DNA of 5,857 nt from Candidatus Gorgonimonas leptogorgiae (lineage in GTDB: Bacteria > Pseudomonadota > Gammaproteobacteria > Pseudomonadales > Endozoicomonadaceae). The notes below the pieces were generated by a model. It was not told where the DNA came from and did no database searches. It saw only the letters and a program-made list of their open reading frames with translations. Numbering within the stretch: the stretch's first letter is position 1; the number at the start of each line of letters is the position of its first letter. Of the stretch, positions 1-5,803 are shown piece after piece. A program made the position numbers and the translations under genes. Where the stretch lies: positions 3,778 through 9,634 of the forward strand of contig CAKNAD010000097.1 of NCBI GenBank assembly GCA_929200515.1, given 5' to 3'.

Positions 1-192
1 GTGTTTCATGCTGGCACTAAACTACAAGCAGAAGATGGAACTTTAGTTACTACAGGAGGAAGAGTTTTATGTGTAACCGCTTTAGCAACTGATATCAAGC
101 AAGCAAAAGCAATAGCATACCAAGAGCTTGGTAAAATAACTTGGAACGGCATGTACTTTCGCACCGATATAGCAGATAAAGCCATTATTTGA
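1..192 (+). CDS. purD: PurD C-terminal end (phosphoribosylamine--glycine ligase), 5'-truncated by window edge
   Basis: GARS/PurD makes glycinamide ribonucleotide from phosphoribosylamine, glycine and ATP, the second step of de novo purine synthesis in the cytoplasm. The visible 63 residues match the end of the family. They begin with the VFHAGT segment (the initial GTG codes an internal Val, not a start), followed by the very conserved GGRVLCVTAL stretch. Next comes a helix with a KAIAYQEL pattern and the terminal W-G-M-Y-F-R-x-D-I motif. The frame closes with TGA at 190-192 shortly after that motif, where PurD proteins normally end, so the 3' end appears intact despite the repeat starting about 8 bp later. 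The ATP-grasp core lies upstream of the window. Its base composition is visibly less AT-rich than the genes to the right. Family identification is from recognised motifs; intactness of the rest cannot be seen. Confidence 0.9.
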   Translation: MFHAGTKLQAEDGTLVTTGGRVLCVTALATDIKQAKAIAYQELGKITWNGMYFRTDIADKAII

Positions 193-207
193 TAGTGAAT
201 TCCTCTC

Positions 208-221
208 GCTCCTAAAGGAGC
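208..221 (+). other. Perfect 5-bp hairpin at the left edge of copy A
   Basis: GCTCC (208-212) pairs with GGAGC (217-221) around a TAAA loop, 16 bp after the purD stop. The same CCTAAAGG core recurs in the hairpin at the right edge of the element (470-477), so the two ends share a terminal palindrome theme. It may also limit read-through from purD, but no T-run follows, so it is not a standard Rho-independent terminator. Confidence 0.6.
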
Positions 222-314
222 ACGCTTCCTAGATCATACAAGTATGCTAAGTGGTTCCTAGGCTAGTTCTCTAACGAGACCCACATTTCTAAAGGCTATC
301 CCCGATATCTCAGC

Positions 315-483
315 GGTTAGCTCTGAACCAAGTGTGGTCGATGGATAAGCCATATGTCTGAACAGTAAATAGCAATATGCTATGTGAGTATATTAGCAAG
401 AAACAGTGTACAGAAACAAGTACAATATTCTAAGAATTGCTAGTAAAATGTTATGCCTTATATCCCGCACCTAAAGGAACGGG
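315..483 (+). ncRNA. Candidate omega-RNA-like structured transcript without tnpB
   Basis: In IS605-type elements a guide RNA scaffold is produced from the end of tnpB through the right-end hairpin, and the bases just outside the element form the guide. Here the analogous tract contains a GGTT/AACC hairpin (315-329), a 6-bp ATAGCA/TGCTAT hairpin with an ATA loop (369-383) and the terminal hairpin (464-483). In copy B the 6-bp stem is kept through a C-to-T change that leaves a G-U wobble, which hints at selection on RNA pairing at some time. If functional, the guide would lie immediately after about 489. No transcript, promoter or partner nuclease can be seen here, so this is a hypothesis. Confidence 0.3.
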
Positions 484-489
484 TTTTAC
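464..489 (+). terminator. Right-end hairpin of copy A with TTTTAC; may also act as a terminator
   Basis: CCCG (464-467) pairs with CGGG (480-483) and CC (470-471) pairs with GG (476-477) across a 2x2 internal loop, with loop TAAA. TTTT follows at once, then AC. This fits the subterminal hairpin plus end of an IS200/IS605 right end, and a GC stem followed by Ts can also stop transcription coming from purD. Both roles are inferred from sequence form. Confidence 0.4.
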
Positions 490-490
490 A

Positions 491-712
491 GCACTTTTTG
501 ATAAAAACAAAAATATTTTTATTAATTCAGGATATTGGTAAACTGATATATTAAAACAATTGGTAGTGATTTATAGAAATGTAAATTAATAATATTTGAA
601 CTTTTTTAATTAATTATCCTCTAATAATAGTAATAAACAATCTTAAGCTTAGAATTATCTTAAAAATACTTGCAAAATTACTAAAAAATTCGGTTTCCAT
701 ACTACTAAGATT
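491..712. other. AT-rich leader between copy A and the effector gene
   Basis: About 220 bp with no coding potential and very low GC. Many TATAAT-like hexamers occur by composition alone, and I cannot choose one promoter with confidence. A cluster of CTTA words (CTTAAG at 642-647, CTTAGA at 648-653, CTTAAA at 659-664) is the only local pattern that could be an operator; it is weak. Confidence 0.3.
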
Positions 713-718
713 AAAGGA
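713..718 (+). promoter_or_regulatory. Ribosome binding site for the YopJ-like gene
   Basis: AAAGGA lies 6 bases before the ATG at 725. This is good Shine-Dalgarno spacing and supports that start codon. Confidence 0.65.
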
Positions 719-724
719 TATCTA

Positions 725-2797
725 ATGTTATCACAAATAACTTCTATCTCATTTCCAGAAATTGACCAAAACAATAGCGATAAGGATTCAAGAAAAGAAA
801 TAAATATTGCTACTAATATAAACAATCAAGTAAACTTAGAAAAAGCCCCAGATAAAATTTTATCAGATATTAAAAAAGATACTAAACTCATACCTCATAA
901 AGTAACAATAACAAATGAAACAAAAACACAAATCATATCTTCTATGAGTGCAATTAGAACATTATACAATTGTTATATTGATGAATCAGTATTACCATTA
1001 GCAGATTTCATATCAACAACTCATTCATTAACAGGAATGTTGCTATCTGCAATTGATCAAAATGATGATAAACCACAAATATTCTATACAAGATCAGAGT
1101 TACCATCTTTAGCTGAAGATATTCTTACAAATAATCCGTGTGAAAAAAAATTTATTACTTGTAACTCTATGGAAAGCAGAGCTAAAGATATATGTAATAT
1201 AACTAATGAGCTAGCAAATGATTCTTTTATAGATTGTATTCAAGACGAAGCCTTAACTTTTTTAGAAGAATGGATTCCTTTTAATCTTGTAGCAGGTGAT
1301 GATGAGTTTATCTCTATAAATCAAGAGAATCTTGATTTACCTAAAGCTAAGGAAAAAATAAAAAACCTTTTAGATAATTATAAAAAACAGAAAAATACAA
1401 AATTATCTTTAATGTATTACCCCCTTGAATTTACAGACAGCGAATCATTAGATTTGCATGCCATGCTCATAGATATCACATTAAATAATAACAAATTATA
1501 TGGTTATATAATAGAATGTGAAGCAAACAAAACGCTTAACTCTAACAATATTAAAGAAGAATTTGAACGCTTAATTTGGCAAAAATCAAAAGGTAAAGTA
1601 AAGGCAGACTTAAAAATTTTATATACAGGAACAAGAGTTTATAGTCCAACATGTATGTTAAATTGTGCACATTTTTATAATTTAATTGATAATAACGAAA
1701 AAATTAAAGAAACAATGGGTAATATAAAAAATATGATAGGTTGTTATAAAGATTTAACCGCTTTGCAAGACTATATTATTAATAATATACCATTAGAGTT
1801 TTTTCTATTAATAGAAGAAAAAGAAGTTTTAGTACAAATTCTATACAAAATATTTGCATCGAGAGAAGAAAGTAAAAATGGTTTTTCTCAACTAATAACT
1901 AGCTTTGATAACAACGCAAAAGATAAAATGTGCATATTTAGACCTTCTTCAATGAGCCGATATTTAAGAAAAAAAATAAATAATATAGAGCAATTACAAC
2001 AAGCTACCGAAGTAGATAAACAGTTATATAGAAATATATGGGAACACCAAAATGTAAATATTTTTGCACAAAAGCAACTATTAACTTACATAGAAAAAAT
2101 TATTGCTTACTTTAGCACTGAGCCTAGTATTAAGATTGATGATATTGCATTAATGAAAATAAATTACATTATTAGTTTAGTAAACAAGATTGACTTTAAT
2201 AAAGAAACATCAATGATTAAGCCAATAAAAGTATTAACTAATAAAATTTATTCTTTTTATGCGCAAAGTTTTTTTAGCAAGATAAATTTAAATCTGCAAA
2301 AAATCAATGAGTTAGTAAATAATAACCAGCAACTATTATTTTATATTAATAATAAGACAAGCTCTAATTCAGTTAATTTCGATATAGATTTAACAAAATA
2401 TAAAGACAAAATATCAAAAGTAAATAATATTTACAATAAGATTGTAGAATTATATACAGATGCAAATAAAAATTATGATAAAAACATATTATTACAAGAT
2501 CAAAAAGACATGAAAACCATTTTAGATGATTTTTTTATAAAGATAGATGAAGAGTTAAAAGTTTCAATTGGAGAACAATTTAATGAAGTTTTTTACTACA
2601 ATAAAAATCATCTAACAACAGACAGGGTAATCCTACCATTGTTAGATATGCAAAAAGACATTAATTCTAATATCTATGAATTAGAAAATATTTTATCTAC
2701 TCCGATAAAAGATATTCTTCCTAAAACAATATCTGCTAAATACTCTAATAGTTTATCTGAATTATGGCGCTATACTAATTCACTTAAAATAGTGTGA
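725..2797 (+). CDS. Divergent YopJ-like (CE clan, C55) effector with long C-terminal extension, 690 aa
   Basis: YopJ-family proteins are secreted effectors that acetylate Ser/Thr/Lys of host signalling proteins through a His-Glu-Cys cysteine-protease-like site. This protein has no signal peptide or membrane segment, and its N-terminus (about 1-60) is polar, Asn/Lys/Asp-rich and probably disordered. Residues about 160-325 carry the ordered triad. His245 sits in a D-L-H-A-M-L-I-D strand, Glu264 follows a hydrophobic strand (Y-I-I-E), and Cys310 ends T-R-V-Y-S-P-T-C before a hydrophobic helix. H-to-E is 19 residues, the same as YopJ (109/128), and E-to-C is 46 against YopJ's 44. Departures are the lack of Gly after Cys310 and Arg304 at the usual Gln position. 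The remaining 380 residues look helical, partly coiled-coil, and are unrecognised; YopJ proteins are usually only about 280-400 residues. The gene is very AT-rich and lies between repeat remnants, suggesting acquisition. The family call is from motif spacing only, so moderate; the secretion route cannot be read. Confidence 0.6.
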   Translation: MLSQITSISFPEIDQNNSDKDSRKEINIATNINNQVNLEKAPDKILSDIKKDTKLIPHKVTITNETKTQIISSMSAIRTLYNCYIDESVLPLADFISTTHSLTGMLLSAIDQNDDKPQIFYTRSELPSLAEDILTNNPCEKKFITCNSMESRAKDICNITNELANDSFIDCIQDEALTFLEEWIPFNLVAGDDEFISINQENLDLPKAKEKIKNLLDNYKKQKNTKLSLMYYPLEFTDSESLDLHAMLIDITLNNNKLYGYIIECEANKTLNSNNIKEEFERLIWQKSKGKVKADLKILYTGTRVYSPTCMLNCAHFYNLIDNNEKIKETMGNIKNMIGCYKDLTALQDYIINNIPLEFFLLIEEKEVLVQILYKIFASREESKNGFSQLITSFDNNAKDKMCIFRPSSMSRYLRKKINNIEQLQQATEVDKQLYRNIWEHQNVNIFAQKQLLTYIEKIIAYFSTEPSIKIDDIALMKINYIISLVNKIDFNKETSMIKPIKVLTNKIYSFYAQSFFSKINLNLQKINELVNNNQQLLFYINNKTSSNSVNFDIDLTKYKDKISKVNNIYNKIVELYTDANKNYDKNILLQDQKDMKTILDDFFIKIDEELKVSIGEQFNEVFYYNKNHLTTDRVILPLLDMQKDINSNIYELENILSTPIKDILPKTISAKYSNSLSELWRYTNSLKIV

Positions 2798-2802
2798 CTT
2801 CT

Positions 2803-2831
2803 TCTAGTATCTAAAGTAACGATGTTTACAG
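2803..2831 (+). repeat. Fragment resembling the right end of copy A, just after the effector stop
   Basis: Starting 6 bp after the TGA stop, this tract aligns base for base with the right end of copy A (469-491). ATCTAAAGTAACGA here matches ACCTAAAGGAACGG there, then both read on into a T-run and TTTACAG. It therefore looks like a decayed right end left by a lost element. Its 14-bp core (2809-2822) is identical to 3439-3452 at the start of copy B. It lies in the 41-bp gap between two convergent genes. Confidence 0.45.
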
Positions 2832-2838
2832 TATTTTT

Positions 2839-3411
2839 TTATAAACGTTTATAGCTAAGTTTTTTAAGAGTATTAAAAAGCTCTTGTTTTTCAGTGTCTA
2901 ATAATTTATCGTTAGTTAATTCGCTAGTAAAATCTTTATACGAATTTTTAGTATATTTTCCGCAATCATCTAAAAAGTCTAAAAATGTTGTCAAAATTCC
3001 GCGTAAAGCTATACTTGCTATCTCGGAAGCAGAAGCAACGCTTGCGTTTTTATCTAGCTGAGAATTTTTATCTATACCATCTCGATAATCTGACTTTACT
3101 CTAGAGATAATATTGCTAGTAACATTAACAAGCTCTTGAGAAAATGCATCTATATTATTAATAGTCAGCTTACTTTTCCCTATAAAACCAAGCATCTCAT
3201 TTACTTTTTCATCAACTATATATTGAATTTTTTTATTAGAATATTCTGTATTAGTTTTGCATAAAAGATAAGATAAATCTATTACAGCTTCTACATATTT
3301 ATTAACTTGAGAACCAACATCAGTAATATTTGTAGCAAAAGCAGACATATTAAAAAATATAACTAAGTATATTCCAATAAAATATTGTTTTGTAATTTTT
3401 ATATTAAACAT
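2839..3411 (-). CDS. Exported protein of unknown function, 190 aa
   Basis: I do not recognise the family. The N-terminus is a clear Sec signal peptide: Lys5 and Lys8, a hydrophobic stretch at about 10-22 (YFIGIYLVIFF), and an S-A-F-A site with likely cleavage after Ala26. The mature part of about 164 residues is mostly helical, with Cys51 and Cys150, which could form one disulphide after export. No internal membrane segment follows, so a periplasmic or secreted protein is expected. An A-S-V-A-S-A-S-E-I-A-S-I-A-L stretch (123-136) looks like an amphipathic helix. The start is supported by a strong Shine-Dalgarno sequence. It converges on the YopJ-like gene with 41 bp between them, and its upstream region runs straight into copy B, which may supply its promoter. 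The export signal is seen; any role in virulence is inference from position. Confidence 0.75.
   Translation of the reverse strand: MFNIKITKQYFIGIYLVIFFNMSAFATNITDVGSQVNKYVEAVIDLSYLLCKTNTEYSNKKIQYIVDEKVNEMLGFIGKSKLTINNIDAFSQELVNVTSNIISRVKSDYRDGIDKNSQLDKNASVASASEIASIALRGILTTFLDFLDDCGKYTKNSYKDFTSELTNDKLLDTEKQELFNTLKKLSYKRL
2841..2852. other. 12-bp perfect palindrome in the convergent gene junction
   Basis: ATAAACGTTTAT is its own reverse complement. It overlaps the last codons of the leftward 190-residue protein gene and is preceded on the + strand by a seven-T run (2834-2840). The convergent arrangement would suit a bidirectional stop, but the T-run precedes rather than follows the palindrome on the + strand, so a terminator role is uncertain. 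Confidence 0.3.
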
Positions 3412-3418
3412 AACCTAA

Positions 3419-3425
3419 CTCCTTT
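3419..3425 (-). promoter_or_regulatory. Ribosome binding site for the 190-aa exported protein
   Basis: On the minus strand AAAGGAG stands 7 bases before the ATG at 3411. It is the strongest Shine-Dalgarno sequence in the window and fixes this start. Confidence 0.75.
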
Positions 3426-3430
3426 GATTT

Positions 3431-3658
3431 CATCTTACATCTAAAGTAACGACTTCCTAGATTAGATTAATCTGCTATATGATTTCTAGGCTAACTCTCT
3501 AATAAAATATACATTTTTAAAACTAACTCCGTTAGCCTGATGGTTAGCTCTAAACCAAGTATAGTCGATGGACGAAGCAATCTATCTAAGCAGTAAAATA
3601 GCAAGATGTTATGTAAATATAATAGCAACAAACAGTGTACATAAACAAGTGCAATATG
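3431..3658 (+). mobile_element. Copy B: decayed second copy of the IS605-like repeat
   Basis: This stretch aligns with copy A over about 230 bp in the same orientation. The best blocks are 3542-3572 against 315-345 (28 of 31 identical) and 3633-3657 against 404-428 (23 of 25 identical); CTTCCTAGAT and CTAGGCTA are also shared. Many differences replace G or C with A or T, as expected for an old copy drifting toward genome composition. The left hairpin of copy A is destroyed here, and the true right end is missing from this span. The hairpin corresponding to 369-383 survives with a G-U pair (3598-3612). It fills most of the 393-bp gap between the two exported-protein genes and encodes nothing. 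Confidence 0.65.
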
Positions 3659-3771
3659 CACAAAAAGTTAAATATAAATACACATCTTCTACATAAAAAT
3701 TTATATTTTTTTAACTATTAATACAAAATATACTTAAATATGTCTTTATTGAATTTCCTTTTAAATCTTAT
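3659..3771. other. AT-rich spacer between copy B and the hairpin at 3772
   Basis: No gene, tRNA or clear signal is visible. It may be secondary sequence separating the body of copy B from its own eroded right end. Confidence 0.3.
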
Positions 3772-3785
3772 CGCTTTGAAAGGCG
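3772..3785 (+). other. Small hairpin, possible eroded right end of copy B or gene-end structure
   Basis: CGCTT pairs with AGGCG (one G-T wobble) around loop TGAA, preceded by CTTAT and followed by GTAATTC. The order CTTAT, CGC, AAAGG, CGGT parallels the right end of copy A (457-484), so this may be copy B's displaced terminus. It also lies 19 bp beyond the stop of the leftward 81-residue gene and could mark its 3' end, though no T-run follows on the minus strand. Confidence 0.3.
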
Positions 3786-3804
3786 GTAATTCGTAATGAA
3801 AATA

Positions 3805-4050
3805 TTAAACTTCTATAATCTCTGTTGGGTCATAATCATCAAATTCTTCATTATTAGGATTACCATATAAACTATTACTCCAATCATCATAATCTCCATC
3901 TTTAATAATAACAGTCCCTGTATCAGAAGAATAACCATCTTCAGAGTTACAAATATAAGCTAAATTACTATTAGCAAAGATGATGGTAGTAGTTACTAAA
4001 AAATATAATACAATTTTTTTAAAATTAGAATATCTGATGGTTAGATTCAT
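3805..4050 (-). CDS. Small, highly acidic exported protein, 81 aa, unknown function
   Basis: I do not recognise this protein. Residues 1-31 form a signal peptide: Arg6, Lys11 and Lys12, a hydrophobic core at 13-26 (IVLYFLVTTTIIFA), and possible cleavage after Ala31 (S-N-L-A) or Ala26. The mature portion of about 50 residues has 14 Asp/Glu and a single Lys (Lys50), plus repeated D-Y-D and D-D-Y-D clusters (53-56 and 71-74) and one Cys (Cys34). Such composition fits a disordered, cation-binding or partner-binding peptide, but no family can be named. The ATG is preceded by a usable TAAGGAA on the minus strand, about 7 bases away. It is oriented like the neighbouring 190-residue exported protein and MFS gene, but gaps of more than 300 bp make a shared operon unlikely. 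The signal peptide and ribosome site argue that this short frame is real. Confidence 0.6.
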   Translation of the reverse strand: MNLTIRYSNFKKIVLYFLVTTTIIFANSNLAYICNSEDGYSSDTGTVIIKDGDYDDWSNSLYGNPNNEEFDDYDPTEIIEV

Positions 4051-4220
4051 ATTTTGCTTTCCTTAGTTTTTAATCAAATATAAATAATTTATTTTTATAC
4101 AACTATTTTATATTAAAACTATTAACATCATAAAAGAACAAATAACAAAAACTGCATCTCAAAGTATAACAATAGATCTATAATTTTTAAATAAAAACGT
4201 ATCTATAAAAAGCAAACAGG
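4051..4220. other. AT-rich intergenic segment upstream of the 81-aa gene
   Basis: No coding or RNA gene is seen. The segment must hold the promoter of the leftward 81-residue gene, but several equally poor -10-like words occur and none has a good -35 partner. Confidence 0.3.
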
Positions 4221-4335
4221 CGAGTACGGTTATAAAGATTAACTTCGATATTTTATCATCTTCTTTGTTATTTCGCTACTCTCAATCAGTCACATACTTG
4301 GTGTATGCTCCTTCATTCGCTTAGCTCATGCCTCG
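4221..4335 (-). repeat. Structured non-coding repeat with CATAC/GTATG hairpin
   Basis: This GC-richer island in the AT-rich gap contains CATAC-TTGGT-GTATG (4293-4307), a 5-bp hairpin. It also contains ATTCG...CGAAT arms (4315-4319 and 4334-4338) around an AGCT-containing centre. Its left end (4221-4241) recurs at 5736-5756 with 18 of 21 bases identical. On the minus strand the frame is broken by several stops yet stays open over the last 38 codons, as in the remains of a mobile-element tail. It looks like a dispersed repeat of the kind seen scattered in symbiont genomes; its class is not identified. Confidence 0.4.
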
Positions 4336-4355
4336 AATATAATAAAATATATTCG
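4334..4355 (-). terminator. 8-bp perfect stem-loop after the MFS gene
   Basis: CGAATATA (4334-4341) pairs exactly with TATATTCG (4348-4355) around ATAAAA, starting 10 bp beyond the MFS stop codon. The position suits a transcription end for the leftward transporter gene. The stem is AT-rich and no T-run follows on the minus strand, so it may be a weak or Rho-assisted stop, or part of the adjoining repeat. Confidence 0.4.
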
Positions 4356-4365
4356 TTAAAGAATT

Positions 4366-5523
4366 TTATTTTAGTTTAACTATTTGCATATAATAATAAG
4401 TAACTACATTTAATAAAACACAAAGCAATAAAATAATATAGGTTTCAACAGCTGCAGTAATATTAATAACAGAAACACCACTAGTAATTAATGCACTCAA
4501 AACCATACAAATAAAAGCTGACATTGCTGAAGCTACTGTTTTATTGATAACACTTTGCATAGCAAAAGCTATTAAAGTTGAAAAAATCATGGGAAAAGAT
4601 ACATACAAGAAAAATATAGGTGCAAAATAAAAAAGCGTATAGTCTTGCACTACATGAATAATAACAAAGCTTATAGCAGCAATAAAATTTATCAACATGC
4701 CTATATTTAATATTATTTTACTATTATATTTTTTATGAAAAACTGCGGTTATAATATTACCTAAAAAATATCCTAACATAGCTAGACTATAAATAAAACT
4801 AAACTGTAATGAATTTAACTTAAATTCAAGCATACTGATTACGGGTAAATGGCTTGCAAACATATAAATCATACCGCCACATATTCCCCAAATAATAGCC
4901 GGATAGCCGTATGTTTTTAGCTCACCATAAAAATTATGTAGATGTATTTTAGCTTTAGGTAATAATTCGTAAGTTTTAGATAACTGATTAGCTATTAATA
5001 AAATGACCAAACTATAAACTAGCATAAAATACCAAATATATTTCCAGTTTAAATAATTATTTATTATACCACCTAAAAAAACAGCAACTCCAGGCATAAC
5101 AGCAAAAGCCGAAGAAGTATAAGACGTTACTTGCTTAGCTTTATTAGGTGTCTTATAGTAATAAGATATTAAACCAAAAGTAACTGCTAAACCACAACCA
5201 CTACCTACACCTGAAATAAATCTACCTAGTAATAAACAATTAATATTATATGATATTGCAGTAATAAAAAAACCAAATATTGCTAAATATGCTCCCCATC
5301 TTATTACACCTATAGAACCAATAATATTTCCTATATAAGCGTACATTAATTGACTAATTGCATATCCTAATAAAAACAAGCTAATAATAGAATCAGTTTC
5401 ATGCTTTGCTATACCAAACGCAGAAGATATATTAACTAATGCACCTGATGGTATTACAGCACCAACTGATCCAAACGATATAAGTATAATAAAATAAAGC
5501 AATGAAATATTATTTTTATTCAT
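4366..5523 (-). CDS. MFS transporter, DHA1 family (Bcr/CflA-like), 385 aa
   Basis: This is a predicted inner-membrane secondary transporter that probably exports or imports a small molecule by proton exchange; the substrate is unknown. Twelve hydrophobic spans fit residues about 7-30, 44-66, 73-93, 96-113, 131-146, 152-171, 207-230, 239-262, 270-292, 296-318, 327-350 and 355-378, with a central loop at 172-206. The motif-B Arg101 is present in L-L-L-G-R-F-I-S-G-V-G-S-G. Motif C is recognisable as P134-G-V-A-V-F-L-G-G142 with Trp150 following, as in drug/proton antiporters. The motif-A loop between TM2 and TM3 (61-77) keeps Gly65, Gly69 and Arg75 but lacks the usual Asp and paired basic residues. 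The length is normal for the family. A Shine-Dalgarno AAGGA at 5533-5537 precedes the ATG by 9 bases. Direct repeats lie on both sides (4221 and 5736), hinting at movement as a unit. Family is confident; drug efflux is only one option. Confidence 0.85.
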   Translation of the reverse strand: MNKNNISLLYFIILISFGSVGAVIPSGALVNISSAFGIAKHETDSIISLFLLGYAISQLMYAYIGNIIGSIGVIRWGAYLAIFGFFITAISYNINCLLLGRFISGVGSGCGLAVTFGLISYYYKTPNKAKQVTSYTSSAFAVMPGVAVFLGGIINNYLNWKYIWYFMLVYSLVILLIANQLSKTYELLPKAKIHLHNFYGELKTYGYPAIIWGICGGMIYMFASHLPVISMLEFKLNSLQFSFIYSLAMLGYFLGNIITAVFHKKYNSKIILNIGMLINFIAAISFVIIHVVQDYTLFYFAPIFFLYVSFPMIFSTLIAFAMQSVINKTVASAMSAFICMVLSALITSGVSVINITAAVETYIILLLCVLLNVVTYYYMQIVKLK

Positions 5524-5583
5524 TGAAAGTAATCCTTAATATTTAGTTATCCCTGCAAAACAAATGAAATACTACAAATAAAG

Positions 5584-5611
5584 ATTATATAAAAATATTT
5601 TTTAGTTTTAA
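5584..5611 (-). promoter_or_regulatory. Candidate sigma-70 promoter for the MFS gene
   Basis: On the minus strand a perfect TATAAT (5589-5584) follows TTAAAA (5611-5606, 4 of 6 matches to TTGACA) with a 16-bp spacer. Transcription would start near 5577, leaving a leader of about 54 bases. The surrounding sequence is so AT-rich that chance matches are common, so this is tentative. Confidence 0.3.
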
Positions 5612-5735
5612 TTTCTAGTTTATTTATATGCTATTAAAAAACTTTTAAATTTTTAACTATAAAAAATATTAAATCTACAACAAACTACCAAAGCCTTTAA
5701 CAAATTACAAGCAAAAAAACCTCAATCTAAAAACT
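5612..5735. other. AT-rich intergenic segment upstream of the MFS promoter region
   Basis: No gene or RNA gene is visible. It separates the putative MFS promoter from the repeat at 5736 and the insertion-sequence end at 5804. Confidence 0.3.
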
Positions 5736-5756
5736 CGGGTACGGTTATAGAAATTA
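5736..5756 (-). repeat. Second copy of the TACGGTTATA repeat
   Basis: GGTACGGTTATAGAAATTA and the parallel tract at 4223-4241 differ at only a few positions (18 of 21 across the whole unit). Both copies have the same orientation and bracket the MFS gene with about 1.5 kb between them. In an AT-rich setting this GC-containing match is unlikely to be chance. It may be the end of a shared mobile element. Confidence 0.45.
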
Positions 5757-5803
5757 TTCTTAAAATCAGCTTGTAAATTTAAGGATTTTATTTAAAAAAA
5801 AGA

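Larger units (their letters stand above)
200..490 (+). mobile_element. Copy A: solitary IS200/IS605-like non-coding element (right-end/tail type), no transposase gene
   Basis: This stretch of about 290 bp between purD and the effector gene carries no sustained reading frame but is richly structured and more GC-rich than its surroundings. It opens with a perfect hairpin (208-221) and closes with a GC-rich imperfect hairpin (464-483) followed by TTTTAC. This resembles the subterminal hairpin and cleavage end of IS200/IS605-family elements. The interior, especially 315-345 with its 4-bp GGTT/AACC pairing, resembles the conserved tract downstream of tnpB from which omega-RNA is made. A diverged second copy lies at 3431-3658 in the same orientation, which shows that it is a dispersed repeat. 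I see no tnpA or tnpB, so it is either a remnant or a non-autonomous, palindrome-ended element mobilised in trans. The repeat is seen directly; the IS605 assignment rests on resemblance and is moderate. Confidence 0.55.

Noticed and set aside
1..192. A complete 63-residue gene starting at GTG 1
   Set aside because: The GTG is an internal Val codon of PurD's VFHAGT motif; the gene begins outside the window.
202..259. Short + strand frame reading PLAPKGARFLDHT inside copy A
   Set aside because: It has no start codon or ribosome site, lies inside a structured repeat and is broken in copy B.
642..664. Possible PmrA-like operator from clustered CTTA words before the effector gene
   Set aside because: The spacing and sequence do not match a known PmrA site, and such words are common at this A+T content.
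2834..2852. Rho-independent terminator shared by the convergent genes
   Set aside because: The T-run precedes the palindrome on the + strand and no stable stem lies before the run, so I left it as a palindrome only.
3948..3960. Lipoprotein lipobox around Cys34 of the 81-residue protein
   Set aside because: The residues before Cys34 are L-A-Y-I, which does not fit the small-residue requirement at -1, so ordinary Sec cleavage is more likely.
4147..4265. Minus-strand open stretch of about 38 codons (IFITVLACLLF-like) in the 4221 repeat
   Set aside because: No ATG/GTG with a ribosome site; it is bounded by stops in a repeat and is probably a relic or chance frame.
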